Assembly: GCA_907163345.1 (NCBI GenBank)
Contig: CAJQUN010000007.1
Coordinates: 6,028,582 to 6,092,581 of the forward strand
Direction: 5' to 3'
DNA from: Haberlea rhodopensis
Lineage: Eukaryota; Streptophyta; Magnoliopsida; Lamiales; Gesneriaceae
Length of the DNA: 64,000 nt
The translations under genes and the position numbers were made by a program. Shown here piece by piece: positions 47,237-59,639 of the stretch; within the stretch, counting starts at the first letter, position 1; each line of letters begins with the position of its first letter. Under the pieces are notes generated by a model, which saw only the letters and a list, made by a program, of their open reading frames with translations, was not told where the DNA came from and did no database searches.

Positions 47237-47449
47237 GAGACACATAATTATGTGTTTTTTATGCTTTTGTGGGATTTTTGGGTATGGAACTATAATTAGC
47301 TTCTAATATCGATTGTATGGTTATGTAGAACCATCCCAGGTACCCACAACCTCAAGGAGATAAAGCTCTCCGATTTCTCCACTTTTGGGAATTAAGGTAC
47401 GTAAGAAACGTACGGGCATCGGACGGTAAACCATACTCCTATACTATGA

Positions 47450-47670
47450 TTATGCAATGATTATATAAGTCCATATGATGTTTATGATGATGAATTATGA
47501 TAGGTAAGTTTACAATGATGATGTTTATGATGAATGATGAATATGATAAGTAAGTTATAATGATGATGTTTATGATGAGTGATGAGTATGATAAGTAAGT
47601 TATGATGATGATGTTTATGATGAGTAAAGAGGATACAGTGTCCATGATGACGATGATGATAAGTAACGAT
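47450..47670. repeat. ATGATG-rich low-complexity run in G3 5' LTR
   Basis: Repeats of TATGATGATGTTTATGATGA interleaved with GATAAGTAAGTTA. The same run in the 3' LTR (54,097-54,370) has more units. Confidence 0.85.
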
Positions 47671-48246
47671 GATGTTTATATGATGTTTATATCATGATAC
47701 GATGTTATGATATGGTAAGATGCCATACGATGTTATGATTGGGTAAGATACCCACATGGCAAGATGCCATACGATGTTTATGATATGGTAAGACGCCATG
47801 TAATAGGGTAAGACACCCATATGTATGAATGTGAATCAGGGTCAACAAGAAGAAGTTAACGAATAGCTATCAAGTTTACTTAACTAAGATTTCATGCATT
47901 TACTGTTATGTTTCTTTTATGATGATCAAGTAAAGATGTGCATGCTCACGATGTGTTGTCCCTGTAGGTACACTTTTGGACAGAAGGCTCAGGGTCGGGT
48001 TGAGACAGTGAGCTATGAGGAGCATGAAAGAAATTAGGATACAGGATTTTTGGATAGTCTCTACTGTAGTATAATTCTATCGCTTTAACATTCATTTTGA
48101 GAATGTAATTAATTAAGTTTTGATATTTCATTTTGTGGCCTGTAATCTTAATAGCTCAATTTACAACCTGAACCTTGAGACGTTATTAATGCATGTTTAG
48201 TCCATCATATGTGTTATATACGATGTTAAGGTAGGAAGACCCTACA

Positions 48247-48256
48247 GAGCCAGGTT
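48247..48256 (+). promoter_or_regulatory. G3 primer-binding site, apparently truncated
   Basis: Directly after the LTR the sequence reads GAGCCAGGTT. In related elements the site reads TGGTATCAGAGC, so only its last bases GAGC remain. This is inferred by comparison with L2; an unusual primer is the alternative. Confidence 0.45.
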
Positions 48257-48427
48257 AGATAACCCGGGAATGAGTGAAGGGTAGCCTTAGCAATAAGTTA
48301 GCTAGGTGCTTACTTTTAAACATGTTTTGTGCATAAGTTGCATATGAAGTATATGATGTTGTGCTAACATGTTTTGTTTATCTAACGAGGTATTATATGA
48401 ACTGCTTTTGGGTATTGTTGTTAACCC

Positions 48428-51400
48428 TTGTCTTGCAGTATGGCAGAAAACGTGGAAGTGGGTGACGCTGTGAGTGTCAACGCAAGTGCCGGACGTACGA
48501 ATCCCCTACCCCCGCCAGCCTTCGGCGAAGAACCGTCTGAGCAACAGTTACTACCTGGGGAACTGAGCTTGACTCAATTTCTTGCATACCGACCCCCGAC
48601 CTTTGAAGGAACTGAAACAGGGGAACAAGCTGAAGAGTGGTTGGAGAGAATAGAGCAAGTCTTCGTGGCAGCTCCTTGTGCTAAGACGGCCTGGATAAGA
48701 CTAGTAGAGTTCCAGTTGGCCAAGAAGGCACTAATGTGGTGGAAGACCACAATAGTAGAGCAAGAGGCTCAAGGTAATGAAGTTAATTGGAGGCTGTTCA
48801 GAACTCGGTTTCTGACCCGCTATTTCTCAGCTGCTGCACGACAGGCCAAGGAAGATGAATTCACTAACCTCAAACAAGGTAACATGCCGGTGTCAGATTA
48901 TGCTCTCCAATACTGTTCCTTACTCAGATATGTGCCTCATATCGCCACAAGTACGCAAGCAAAGATGAGGAATTTCATGAAGGGCTTGAGGTCGGAACTG
49001 TATGATAGGGTGATCACTTATGGCCCTACTTGCTTTGACGATGCACTTTCACGGGCTGAGCTAGCCGAACTAGGAGTTGGTGCATACCCTAATACTGTAC
49101 CACCTCCAGCACCTCCTCAGAAATCCACTCCTGATAATTTGAGGCCGAGGGGTGATCAGTTCAAGCCAAGAGGAAACACATCGGCGTCAAGGTTTAGTGG
49201 CAAGATGCCCGACAATCGTTGGAAAGGAAGTCGTAGGAATGATGCCCCATCTGGAAGAGGGCAGTCTCAGGGAGACCGATTCGGGAAGGTCCAGTGCACT
49301 CTTTGTGGGCAACCACATTTGGCTAAAGAATGTGTAGGATGTTATGTTTGTGGCGACAAAGGCCACTTTGCTCGACAGTGTCCCAACAGGGGAAGACAAC
49401 AGAACTCTGCGGGGAGGCCTGCGGACAGAGCAGCTCAGCACATACCACCTTTTGCACCGAGGCAGTTTGGAGGTCAGCCCATGGGGCCACCTCAGGGGCA
49501 GATTTATGCTTTGACGAGGGAGCAGGCTACAGCGGATCCGGAGGAGGTTATAGCGGGTACGTGTCTTTTATTTACGCACCCTGCTTTTATATTGATCGAC
49601 ACAGGTGCATCACACTCTTTCGTGTCGACAAGTTTTGTGGAAAGGCACCACATATGCACTTCTCCGTCGCCCACGCCTCTTATAGTCTCGACCCCCGCTC
49701 GAAGAAGTATGATTACTGATCAGATTGTCTATGATGGCCTCATTTATTTTGAGGATAACGAGCTAAGGTCAGATTTGATTGTTCTGGGGATGTCGGACTT
49801 TGACTGCATTGTAGGCATTGATATTCTGAACAGGTATCAGGCAGTTGTGAACTGCAGGCATAGGACTGTCCGATTCAAGTCTGATGTGGGAGTCCAGTGG
49901 ACGTTCTTTGGGGATGGTTCTCGTTCTAAGATTCTGTTGATATCTGCGGTCAAGATGGCACAGTTATTGGAACGAGGCCATACTGGATATCTCATCTATG
50001 CCGTTGATGTTTCTGAAAAGAAAGAAGAATTAAAGGTTGAGGATGTGCCTGTAGTGGCGGAATTTCCTGATGTCTTTCCGGAAGAGATTCCCGGATTCCC
50101 ACCGATGAGAGAGGTCGAGTTTGGGATTGAGTTACTACCGGGGACGTCTGCCATTTCTCGTGCCCCATATAGGATGGCACCAGCGGAACTAAGGGAGTTA
50201 AAAATTCAGTTGCAAGAGCTCCTTGAGAAAGGCTATATACGCCCTAGCGTATCGCCCTGGGGTGCACCAGTTTTATTTGTTAAGAAGAAAGATGGTTCGA
50301 TGCGTCTGTGCATCAATTACAGACAATTGAATAAAGCTACAGTGAAGAACAAGTATCCACTCCCGAGGATTGATGATTTGTTTGACCAGTTGCAGGGTAC
50401 GAGGCTCTACAGTAAGATCGATCTGAGGTCGGGGTACCATCAGATTCGAGTAAGGGAAGATGATGTCCAGAAGACAGCTTTCAGGACTAGATATGGGCAC
50501 TATGAATTCCCAGTGACGAATGCCCCAGCTGTTTTTATGAGTTTGATGAACAGGGTGTTCCAGCCATTTGGATCAATTCGTCATAGTCTTCATTGACGAT
50601 ATACTCATCTACTCCCGGACTGAAGAGGAACACGTGAAGCACTTGAGGACAGTGCTCCAGATCCTTAGGGATCATCAGTTATATGCAAAGCTCAGCAAGT
50701 GCGAGTTCTGGTTGAACAGTGTAGTGTTCTTGGGCCATGTTATATCTAGCAGGGGGATATCTGTGGATCCCAGGAAGATTGAAGCTGTGATGGAGTGGGC
50801 TGCACCCACTTCTGTACCTGAGATACGGAGCTTTCTCGGTTGGCAGGATATTACCGACGTTTTGTCGAGGGTTTTTCAAAGATTGCCAAACCCCTGACAC
50901 AGCTGACTCAGAAAGGAGTCCCGTTTTATTGGTCTGAAGCTTGTGAGGAAAGCTTCCAAGAGTTGAAGCGTCGTTTGACGACAGCGCCAGTGTTGGTGAT
51001 TCCTTCTGAGAATAAGAGGTTTGCCTTGTACACAGATGCATCATTGCAGGGTTTGGGCTGTGTATTGATGCAGGAGAAGCACGTGGTGGCTTATGCTTCG
51101 AGACAGTTGAAGCCTCATGTGACCAGATACCCAGTCCATGATTTGGAACTGGCGGCCATCATTTTCGCCTTGAAGATTTGGCGTCATTATCTTTATGGTA
51201 CGACGTTTACCATCTATACGGACCATAAGAGCCTGAAGTTCCTATTCACTCAGGCTGAACTGAATACGCGTCAAAGAAGATGGATGGATTTGCTCAAGGA
51301 TTATGACTGCGAGATTGAGTACCATCCTGGTAAAGCAAATTTGATAGCAGACGCTTTAAGTCGGAAGGTGAAGAGTACTGCTGAAGACGCTATGTGTTTA

Positions 51401-52918
51401 TCAGCGATGATGACTTCTTATTGCCATCTGGGCTATGATTTCGATGTGGACACGTCGCCGGTGCGAGTGTCGACCTTGCTGGCCGAGCCAGACATATTTG
51501 AGGCTATCAGGAAAGCCCAGAGGTCGGATGATGAAGTTCAGAGATGGTCATCGATAGTACTTCACGGACAGCCATCAAAGTTCAAAGTGGCAGAAGATGA
51601 TTCCTTGAGACTGGGCAACCGATGGGTAGTCCCAGATACACCAGAGTTGCGTAGGGGAATATTGGAGCGAGCTCACAGTAGTCGGTTCAGTATCCACCCA
51701 GGAGTAAGGAAGATGTACAAGGACCTATGCGGTCAATTCTGGTGGAGACGCATGAAGCGTGATGTAATCACCTTTGTTAAAAGATGTTTGATCTGCCAGC
51801 AGGTAAAGGCAGAAATACAGAGGCCTGGTGGCGAGCTGAAGAGCTTGTAAGTACCTAAGTGGAAGTGGGAACATATATCTATGGACTTCGTGACCCACTT
51901 GCCAAGAACGGCCTCTGGATTTGATGCAATCTGGGTGATCGTGGATAGGCTGACTAAGGTAGCTCATTTAATCCCCTACTGTATGACTTTCACATATCTA
52001 AAGATGGCCCAATTATATGTACGGGATGTGGTGAGGTTACATGGGATTCCAGTCTCGATTGTGTCTGACAGAGACCCAAGGTTTACTTCGCATTTCTGGG
52101 AGGGTCTCCAGACAGCTTTGGGCACAGAGGTGAGACTGAGTACAGCGTATCACCCTCAGACTGACGGCCAAACAGAGCGTACCATTCAGACGCTCAAAGA
52201 TATGCCGAGGGCATGTATTTTGGAGTTTGATACTCCATGGCAGGATGCAGTGCCATTGGTCGAGTTCTCCTATAATAACAGCTATCAGGCGAGCATTCAA
52301 ATGGCCCCTTTTGAAGCTCTTTACGGACGACGATGTAGGTCACCATTGTATTGGGAGGACTTGACTAGTAAAGCGGTCGGAGGACCGGATATGATTAAGG
52401 ATATGGAAGAAAAGATTAAGTTGATACGCCAAAAGATGAAAGCGGCCCAGGATAGGCAAGCAGCCTATGCCAATAAGCGACGACGACCGCTAGAATTTCA
52501 AGTAGGAGACAAGGTCTTCTTGAAAATCTCACCCTTCAGGGGTGTAGTTCGTTTTGGTATGCGGGGGAAGTTATCCCCGAGGTATGTTGGGCCATATGAA
52601 GTATTGCAGCGTATCGGTACTTTGGCTTACCGTTTGGCTCTACCGCCGTCTTTATCGGGGATTCATGATGTTTTCCATGTCTCTATGTTACGGAAGTATG
52701 AGCCAGACCCGTCTCATGTATTACAGCCTACCGAAGTACAGTTAGATTCAGATGTATCCCACGTAGAACGACCGGTCAGAATTCTGGATCGTGAGGATCG
52801 CAGATTACGAAGCAAAATTATACCGATGGTCAAGGTTCAGTGAGATCGTCGGGGTGTCAAGGAGGCTACGTGGGAGACGGAACGGCATATGGTGCAGCAC
52901 TACCCGGAACTATTTTCT
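48428..52918 (+). pseudogene. G3 gag-pol, all domains, four small breaks
   Basis: The frame is open from 48,428, with the likely Met at 48,440 (MAENVEVGD). Gag domain: EEWLERIEQVF to about 49,080. CCHC knuckle: CYVCGDKGHFARQC (about 49,340). Protease: IDTGASHSFVS (about 49,597). RT: CINYRQLNKATVKNKYPLPR (about 50,310), catalytic FIDD intact (about 50,590). RNase H: YTDASLQGLG (about 51,028), DHKSLKFLF. Integrase: CLICQQVKAE, MDFVTHLPRT, VSDRDPRF, YHPQTDGQTERTIQ, then GPYEVLQRIG. Tail ends KEATWE (about 52,860). Breaks: apparent one-base losses near 50,570 and 50,845, a TAA at 51,848 and a TGA at 52,841. Each is a minimal lesion, so the element died recently or the breaks are partly assembly errors. 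Confidence 0.94.
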
Positions 52919-53685
52919 GGTATGATTTATGTTTAGTTTCCTTATGGGTAAGTGCATGCGATTTCGAGGACGAAATCTTATAAGTAGGGGAGTAATGTGA
53001 TGCCCCGAAATTAATTATATGCAATTTGGGCATTAATGATGGTTATGTGATTATTTATCATGGTAATTAATTTATGTGATTGGTAATGAAGTGTTAACAT
53101 GATTTAATTATATTGATTACCAATTATGAGGAAAGCATGATTTTAGGGGAAGTTTGTAGCATTTTTGTAAAATGCTTTTAAAATACCATATTAGAGTATT
53201 TTATACATCATGTTAAGTTTGGGGTACAAATTTTAATTAAATTAAACAACCCCTTTTAACCCCCACTATACCCACCTTTTTCCTACACTTTATCTCACTT
53301 TACCAATCACACTTTAAATCCCCAACCCACTCTCAAACCCTACCCTTTAACCCCATTTTCGAAATCCTCCAAGGAAGGAGAAGGAAAGTTCCACAAAACT
53401 TGAGTTTGTGTGATTTTTATCAAGATTTGGAGTCTTCAAGAGGTATGGAACCCTTCCTAAAGTTTTGATGATGTTTGGATTTGAAATGGGGTGATTTTGA
53501 AGTGATATATGTGGGTTTGTTTTGGGTATGTGTTATATATGTTTGGGGTATGATTTTTGAAGTGTTTTATGTGGGTTTTAGTGTGTTATGATGATGTTAG
53601 TGTTGTAGGAAAGATTGGGTTCGAATGGTTTGAAGTGGAGCTTGAAAAATGCTCATTAATAGCGATTTTTCGTGGTTCAGGACTC

Positions 53686-53900
53686 GGCGATCGATCGCCC
53701 GTTCTTGGCGATCGATCGCGAGTCAGCAGTGGGCGCCAGTAGCAATTGGCGATCGATCGCCACCTTTGGGCGATTGATCGGCGAGGCTGGCGATCCATTC
53801 CGCCAAAAGTGGCGATCGATCGCCAAGGTATGAAATTTTGAGCCTCGACTAGTATGATCTCGCGATCGATCGGGCCTGGGCGGCGATCAATCGCGAGGTA
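53686..53900. repeat. GATC dyad cluster in G3 3' LTR (about 7 units)
   Basis: Perfect GGCGATCGATCGCC at 53,686, 53,748 and 53,811, with near copies between and after. Some are damaged (GGCGATTGATCGGC; a degenerate unit at about 53,790). The layout parallels the 5' LTR with an added unit. Confidence 0.9.
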
Positions 53901-54096
53901 TAAAAATGTGTATTTTTGATGTTTTTGTGGGATTTTTGGATATTGGACTATGATTAGCTTCTAATATCGATTTGTATGGTTATGTAGAACCATCCCAGGT
54001 ACCCACAACATCCAGGAGATAAAGTTCTCCAACTTCTCCACTTTTGGGAATTAAGGTACGTAAGAAACGTACGGGCATCGGACGGTAAACCATATT

Positions 54097-54650
54097 CCTA
54101 CATATGATGTTTATGATGATAATTGTGATAAGTAAGTTTATGATGATGATGTTTATGATGATGATTATGATAAGTAAGTTTATGATGATGATATTTATGA
54201 TGATGATTATAATAAGTAAGTTTATGATGATGATATTTATGATGATGATTATAATAAGTAAGTTTATGATGATGATATTTACGATGATGGTTATGATAAG
54301 TAAGTTTATGATGATGATGTTTATGATGATGATTGTGATAAGTAAGGTTATGATAATGTTATACGACGTTTATTTAATGATACGATGTATATGATATGGT
54401 AAGATGCCATATGATTGGGTAAGATGCCCATGTGGTAAGATGCCACCCGATGTATATGATTGGGTAAGATGCCCATGTGGTAAGATGCCACACGATATTT
54501 ATGATATGGTAAGACACCATACGATTGGGTAAGATGCCCATGTGGTAAGATGCCACACGATGTTTATGTTATGGTAAGATGCCCATGTGGTAAGATGCCA
54601 CACGATGTTTATGTTATGGTAAGATGCCATACAATGGGGTAAGATGCCCT
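54097..54650. repeat. Low-complexity and GGTAAGATGCCA repeats in G3 3' LTR
   Basis: An ATGATGATG/TTTATGATGATG run (54,097-54,370) is followed by about ten units built on GGTAAGATGCCA(TA/CA)CGATG and GGGTAAGATGCCCATGTGG. The 5' LTR has fewer of each (47,700-47,820). Confidence 0.88.
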
Positions 54651-55083
54651 TATACATGAATGAGAATCAGGGACAACAAAAGAAGTTAAAGAACGACCAA
54701 TAAATTTTACTTAACTAAGATGTTACGCATTTACTGTTATGCCTTTTAATATGATGTTAAGTAAATATTTGTATGCTCACGATGCGTTGTCTCTGTAGGT
54801 ACACTTTTGGACTAAAGGACTAAGGGCCAGGTTGAGGCAGTGAGCTATGAGGAGCATGAAAGAAGTTAGGATACAGGATTTTTGGATAGTTTCTACTCTA
54901 GGAGTAGTATAATTCTATCGCCTTAACATTCATTTGAGAATGTAATTAATTAAGTTTTGAAATTTTATTTTTGGCCTGTAACTCTATTGGCTCAAAGCTA
55001 CAACCGGAACCCTAAGATGATATGAATGCATGATTAGTCCATAATATGTGTTTATAATGACGTTAAGGTAGGAAGACTCTACA

Positions 55084-57391
55084 GAAATAAACTTAATTTA
55101 CATAGTTAAACTATCCAGGATACACCCTGGTATACTTAACTATCCTACGACCAGGAAAAAGACAAAAGATACAACCTCAGGTAAGACTTCAACGTTTATT
55201 CCATCTTTGGGATCCTGGTTACATGTAAAACCTGTCATTGTCCACACACAAAGATAACAACAGCCCCTTGGGGGTGAGCCAACAAATCCCAATATGAAAC
55301 TATCAAGTAAATACAATATGCATCTATAAAATATGATATATGATGTAATGCAGTGCAATGTAATGCAATGCATGTAATGTACAATGAATCGAAATCTCAA
55401 GATACCAAAATATCGGAGTCCAAAGAAAGGTATCATCGATCAATATCAAGCTCGAGCAGAGGTTAACGACACACACACTTTGTGCTAGGAGAATCATCTT
55501 GTGTTGTGCTCGTCATCCCTCGTGTCTAGGTCCGATAGCAACGCGCGTGACTACAGTTACTACCTAAACTGTATGTCATCGCCGTGTCCGTCGTCCCCGA
55601 CACTCATAGTAAGTCAACTCAGTCATCATCAAGGATATCAAAGAAGTGGATAGATCAATATGATATGCCCATGAATCATATATCGATGTATATTCATCAA
55701 AATGCTGTGTGTTAACAAAACATTTATTTCATACATCGATATGCCAATTAAGATGCTATGAATGCTCATAATTCAATTAAAATCACATAGCCAAGTAGTT
55801 TCACATAGCCAAGTAGTTTCACGTAATTCACGTAAGTTCAGCAATTCATGTATCAAATAATACAGATACATGTCGTATGTTACCGATGGCAACATACCTA
55901 TTTCTTGTTGCGTATCCTTGAGGTATTTGATCACTTTAACGCAACTCCGGTGTAATAAATGACTGTACTCTAAAAAAATTTAGGCAATACATCATTCACT
56001 CTATCATGCCATTTAACTTATTAATACATGGCAAGAAACATCATCCTAACTGCTGTTTATTTATTTACATTGAAGATTCATCTCAATCTATCACGGTTAG
56101 ATTTTCATACCATTCCAAATGTACTTATTTCAACATTTCATTCACCAAAACACATTCTTAATAATTTTGTATTTCTTTTCATCATATTACTTAATCATCT
56201 ATATTCTTCATTATTACCTGGATTCATATTCTTTAATTGAAAGACGTCAAGAAAATCCATATTTTGCAGAATTTCTCAATAAGAAGTAAGACATGAGTCA
56301 ATTGAGTTAAAATTGATCAAGACATGATTTAAGCACTTATACCCATACATGCATGAATTTTGATTGGTATTCCCTAAACAATCATCGATCAAGATTGAAC
56401 CATAATTCAAGATGAAAAGACATGCAAGCATAAATTTCAACCCAAAACAGTAGACATTTCGAAGCAAAGACAGCAAGACTTTAGAATCAACATGCATTGC
56501 CAAAATCGAACCAAACTCTGCTTGCAATGCAAGAAATTCAAATCACTATATTTCAAATCTGTTAAGCCACATTACTTTGTCAAAATAATTTCAAATACAT
56601 CAAAATCGACAGATAAAAATGCTAGAAATCGAAACTCATATTGTCATCCGTCTGTGAACAGTAACCGAGACCTTCAAGGGTCGTATCCGATGGCTCACGG
56701 CGGCGATAAGGGCGGAGGCCGGTGGGGAAACATCAGTCATGGTGAGGGAAGGGATTAGACATGCATAATCGAAACAATTTAAGATTAAAAAGAAGAAATC
56801 AAACTGAAATTCTGAAGAACCCTAGAAATCGAACTCGATAATTTCAGGGCTAAATCGACGGGTTTCAGAAACTCTCACCGTGAATTTTTGGTGTGAAAAG
56901 TTACGCCTGAGAGTGAGGAACACGGTAGTAGGTTGGATGCACCCAGAGGCGGCCGGACGGCAGCGGGCACACGGCATAAGCGGTGAAGGGTAAAGGTGTC
57001 GCGGGAGCATGGGAAAATGTAGAGAATCGGTTTCTAAGTTTTTGCGTTTTCACAAGTTTACTGTGTCAAATTTAGCTGAATACATTTTAATATATGTGTT
57101 TCCAGTCCAGTTATGTACATCAGAGTGTCGCTGGTATACTGATATATTAAATGTATAGACAACACTTGAGATTTATATCTACTAATATACTCACAAAATT
57201 AAATTCTTTATATTAATAATTTATTTTCAAATATTATCGGAGCTTATTTTACCATTTCAAAATGTCATGTTCGATTAAATTGTCAGTTGACATTTATATT
57301 GTCAATTTAACGTCTAACAAACTAATTCCAAATTAATTATTAATAATTTCCCAAATTACATTTAATTAAGAGTAATCAAATCTTGGGGCCT
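55084..57391 (-). repeat. Family A LTR, reversed copy
   Basis: On the minus strand it starts AAGGCCCCAAGATTTGATTAC at about 57,391, lacking the terminal TGT. It runs through sequence homologous to 1-1,430 and 22,377-22,660, and stops where G3 is joined (GGAAATAAAC position). The CpG-rich block (55,470-55,610) and the GTAACATACGAC region (about 55,870) match the plus-strand copy. No coding sequence is present. Confidence 0.75.
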
Positions 57392-57392
57392 T

Positions 57393-58036
57393 GCACACAA
57401 TGTGTGTGGGAGCTGCCACCCTCTGCTCGAGCTTGATTGATTGATGATACCTTCCTTTGGACTCTGATTTCGGTATCTTGATATTCGATTCTTTGTACCC
57501 ATTCATGCATCGCATTTATACATTGTATGCATTGCATGGTACTTTGTCATTCTTGACATGATTTATTTATTTCTCGTACTGGGGGTACTGGCCCCCTTTG
57601 TGGGGGCTGTCATGTCTTTTGTTGTTCGGGCATGACATGGTTTGCAGGAGGACAAGGATCTGATGCTTTTGGTGTTGCATCTAAAGATAACCAAGCTCCG
57701 TGATGAGCGAGCTCAGGTTTATGCATTGTTTTCTTTTCCCAGTAGTATTACTCTACTTTTAAGAAAATAAATTTACTGGGGTATGTCCCGTGTATGTTGT
57801 ATTTGATTTATAAGATTTTCAAATGCTTTAAGTGTTATGGTGACAAATGAATAATGTATTGCCTGTGAATGGAATACGTAACCATATATATATTTGGTAT
57901 CATTATCTATGTATTACCTAAAGGCGAAAATTTTTTAGGGCCATTTGACAGGGTATTTGAAATAAATCTTCCGCTGTTTACCCAAATTAATCATTGTGTG
58001 ATAATTAAACACCACATTATGATCGGCCCTCACAAG
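57393..58036 (+). repeat. G1-type LTR, 3' third only
   Basis: From GCACACAATGTGTGTGGGAG to CGGCCCTCACA. It follows the G1 LTR from about 21,735 to 22,371, including CTCGAGCTTGATTGATTGAT, the CTTTGTGGGGGCTGTCATGT block and CTTCCGCTGTTTAC. Its left end abuts the reversed family A LTR directly. Confidence 0.82.
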
Positions 58037-58395
58037 GGTAAACATATCGATTGTGCAATGCTCCGCGATCAACCGCATGAGCTCGAAGATTTTGTCATGG
58101 TTTTTGCTTACAGCTTTTCATCCTTTCTTCATCGTGCTTCTTTGTTATGATTATTTTGAACCCTTTATATCTATTATCCATCTTTTCTTCAATTTCTCTC
58201 ATTTCTACTTGGTTTCCTAAAAGATACCAAAACGATAATCAAACTCATAAATATGCTCAAAATGACAGCCACTTGTATCATTGTTTTGACACGACAACGA
58301 CATTATCATCGCTTCGACATGAGCGGCATTATCATCGCTTCGACGTGACATCGGCATGTATCATCGCTTCGACACGATAGCGGCATTATCATGAA

Positions 58396-58521
58396 TGTAG
58401 TACTTTGCTCCGCAGGCTCAAGAGGTGACTCCCATGTACGTGGCACTTTGCCCCTTAGGCTCAAGAGGTGATCCCCATACATGTAGCACTTTGTTAATTG
58501 GACTCAAGAGGTGACTCCCAT
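58396..58521. repeat. Three tandem repeats of about 43 bp
   Basis: Units built on GTAGCACTTTG, then GGCTCAAGAGGTGACTCCCA, starting at about 58,396, 58,439 and 58,483. They are diverged. Confidence 0.8.
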
Positions 58522-59126
58522 CCCTTACAATCTCATCGATGCCTCAATATATCAATTCAAATATTAATGCATGTGTATAATTTTACGTATGTCTGCATTC
58601 TTTTAATCCCAACCTCCTCATACTCGATCATCATATTATCTATTATCATCAACCAACAATGCAATTCAAGTGTACAACTTCAATAAAAATCATTTATCCT
58701 TCATTAGCAACAATATCAATTCATTACTAATACGGAATACTGTCAGCATGACATATCATTTGTTGCTCAACCGTCAGCACTGAACTCTATCAGTATAGTA
58801 TTTCATTCATCGTTAATTTGACGAAATATCATTACTACCACACATTCAATCAATGATATATTATTTAAGTAGTTACCAACTTATTGTAATCCTCAAATAA
58901 TACCACTTCAGTGGGTATATTAATCGGCATCACCGATTATCTCACACTGTCACATTTCTCGTATTCAATACGATCCTGCAACCACAATGGTTAGCAATAA
59001 TCCAACGCATAGAAGCATTTAATTATCGCACCACACAAGTGCAAAACTACAATGATGTAAAATAACATGTTGTTCAGTTTTCTCAACACGCCTCTTGGCC
59101 CTTAAACATCCAAAGAGCTAACCACT

Positions 59127-59138
59127 GCTTTGATACCA
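59127..59138 (-). promoter_or_regulatory. Primer-binding site of the L2-like element
   Basis: On the minus strand it reads TGGTATCAAAGC, one change from the L2 site, four bases inside an LTR edge (TGTAAGGCTCG on the plus strand). Confidence 0.85.
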
Positions 59139-59142
59139 CTAA

Positions 59143-59630
59143 TGTAAGGCTCGACATCCTAATCACGATATTAGTGCATTTATCATTGTCACTAGTATAT
59201 GCATGTATAATATTAGGGAATTTTCATTGCATGCTTCATACGTATAGCATGACCTCTATAAAATTTTCGACTGAATTCCACTGTAAACCCGATCCCCAAC
59301 CTAATTCTATTCAACAATGTATACACTTCACATTGCACTATTTGTAGGCGAGCATTTAATAACTTAATGTGTATCTAGTCGTATAAACCCCGTTATCAAT
59401 ACTACTACTGGTACCTCGCTTCCGGAAGCATCCTCATTCAATGGTTACAACTCCTTTCCTGAATCAATGTCGTACCTGTTCTAGCTGTTTAAACATAAAC
59501 AACCCCCAATAGGTGAGCATACCAATAACATAATTTCCATATCATCGACTACACAATTAATAATTTACAGATCGTAATGTTTAGTTAAGGAAACATACTC
59601 ATATGATGATATTGCATGCCTTTATCATGT
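59143..59630 (-). repeat. L2-like 5' LTR, partial
   Basis: It starts TGTAAGGCTCGACATCC and follows the L2 LTR at low identity (for example CAACCCCCAATAGGTGAGCATACCAATA near 59,500, matching 6,480-6,510). Homology is lost near 59,600-59,640. Confidence 0.65.
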
Positions 59631-59639
59631 TTTGATTGA

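Larger units (their letters stand above)
46387..48246 (+). repeat. G3 5' LTR
   Basis: It starts TGTGATGCCCCGAAATTGAT and ends GGAAGACCCTACA. It contains a GATC dyad cluster (47,050-47,236), the GGTACGTAAGAAACGTACGG box (about 47,396) and an ATGATG-rich run (47,450-47,670). It is 1,860 bp, about 230 bp shorter than the 3' LTR, partly because the low-complexity run is shorter. Confidence 0.92.
46387..55083 (+). mobile_element. G3: Ty3/gypsy chromovirus (Tekay/Del-like), nearly complete
   Basis: Two LTRs enclose gag, protease, RT, RNase H, integrase and a chromodomain-like tail in gypsy order. A purine tract (AAGTAGGGGAGTAA) precedes the 3' LTR. Only two frameshifts and two stops break the coding region. 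Flanks differ (GACCC left, GAAAT right): the left neighbour is copia sequence and the right neighbour is family A LTR. The lack of a target duplication suggests that a later rearrangement replaced one flank. Confidence 0.95.
52996..55083 (+). repeat. G3 3' LTR
   Basis: It starts TGTGATGCCCCGAAATTAAT and ends GGAAGACTCTACA. It contains a dyad cluster (53,686-53,900), the dyad box near 54,055, an expanded ATGATG run (54,097-54,370) and a block of GGTAAGATGCCA repeats (54,390-54,650). Confidence 0.92.
58037..59142 (-). other. Leader region of a minus-strand L2-like element
   Basis: On the minus strand this follows the primer-binding site at 59,127-59,138. It has GCGGCATTATCATCGCTTCG repeats (58,290-58,385) like the L2 leader array, and three repeats of about 43 bp (58,396-58,521). 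No protein motif was found. The left end is cut at the LTR at 58,036. Confidence 0.6.

Noticed and set aside
47050..53900. Regularly repeated palindromes that could suggest a CRISPR array
   Set aside because: Units are 14 bp with irregular spacing and no unique spacers. The setting is a plant LTR, and no cas gene is present.
58037..58150. Possible short coding stretch after the G1-type LTR (KGKHIDCAMLRD...)
   Set aside because: It is a short frame that begins inside an LTR and matches nothing I recognise. It is more likely leader or junction sequence.
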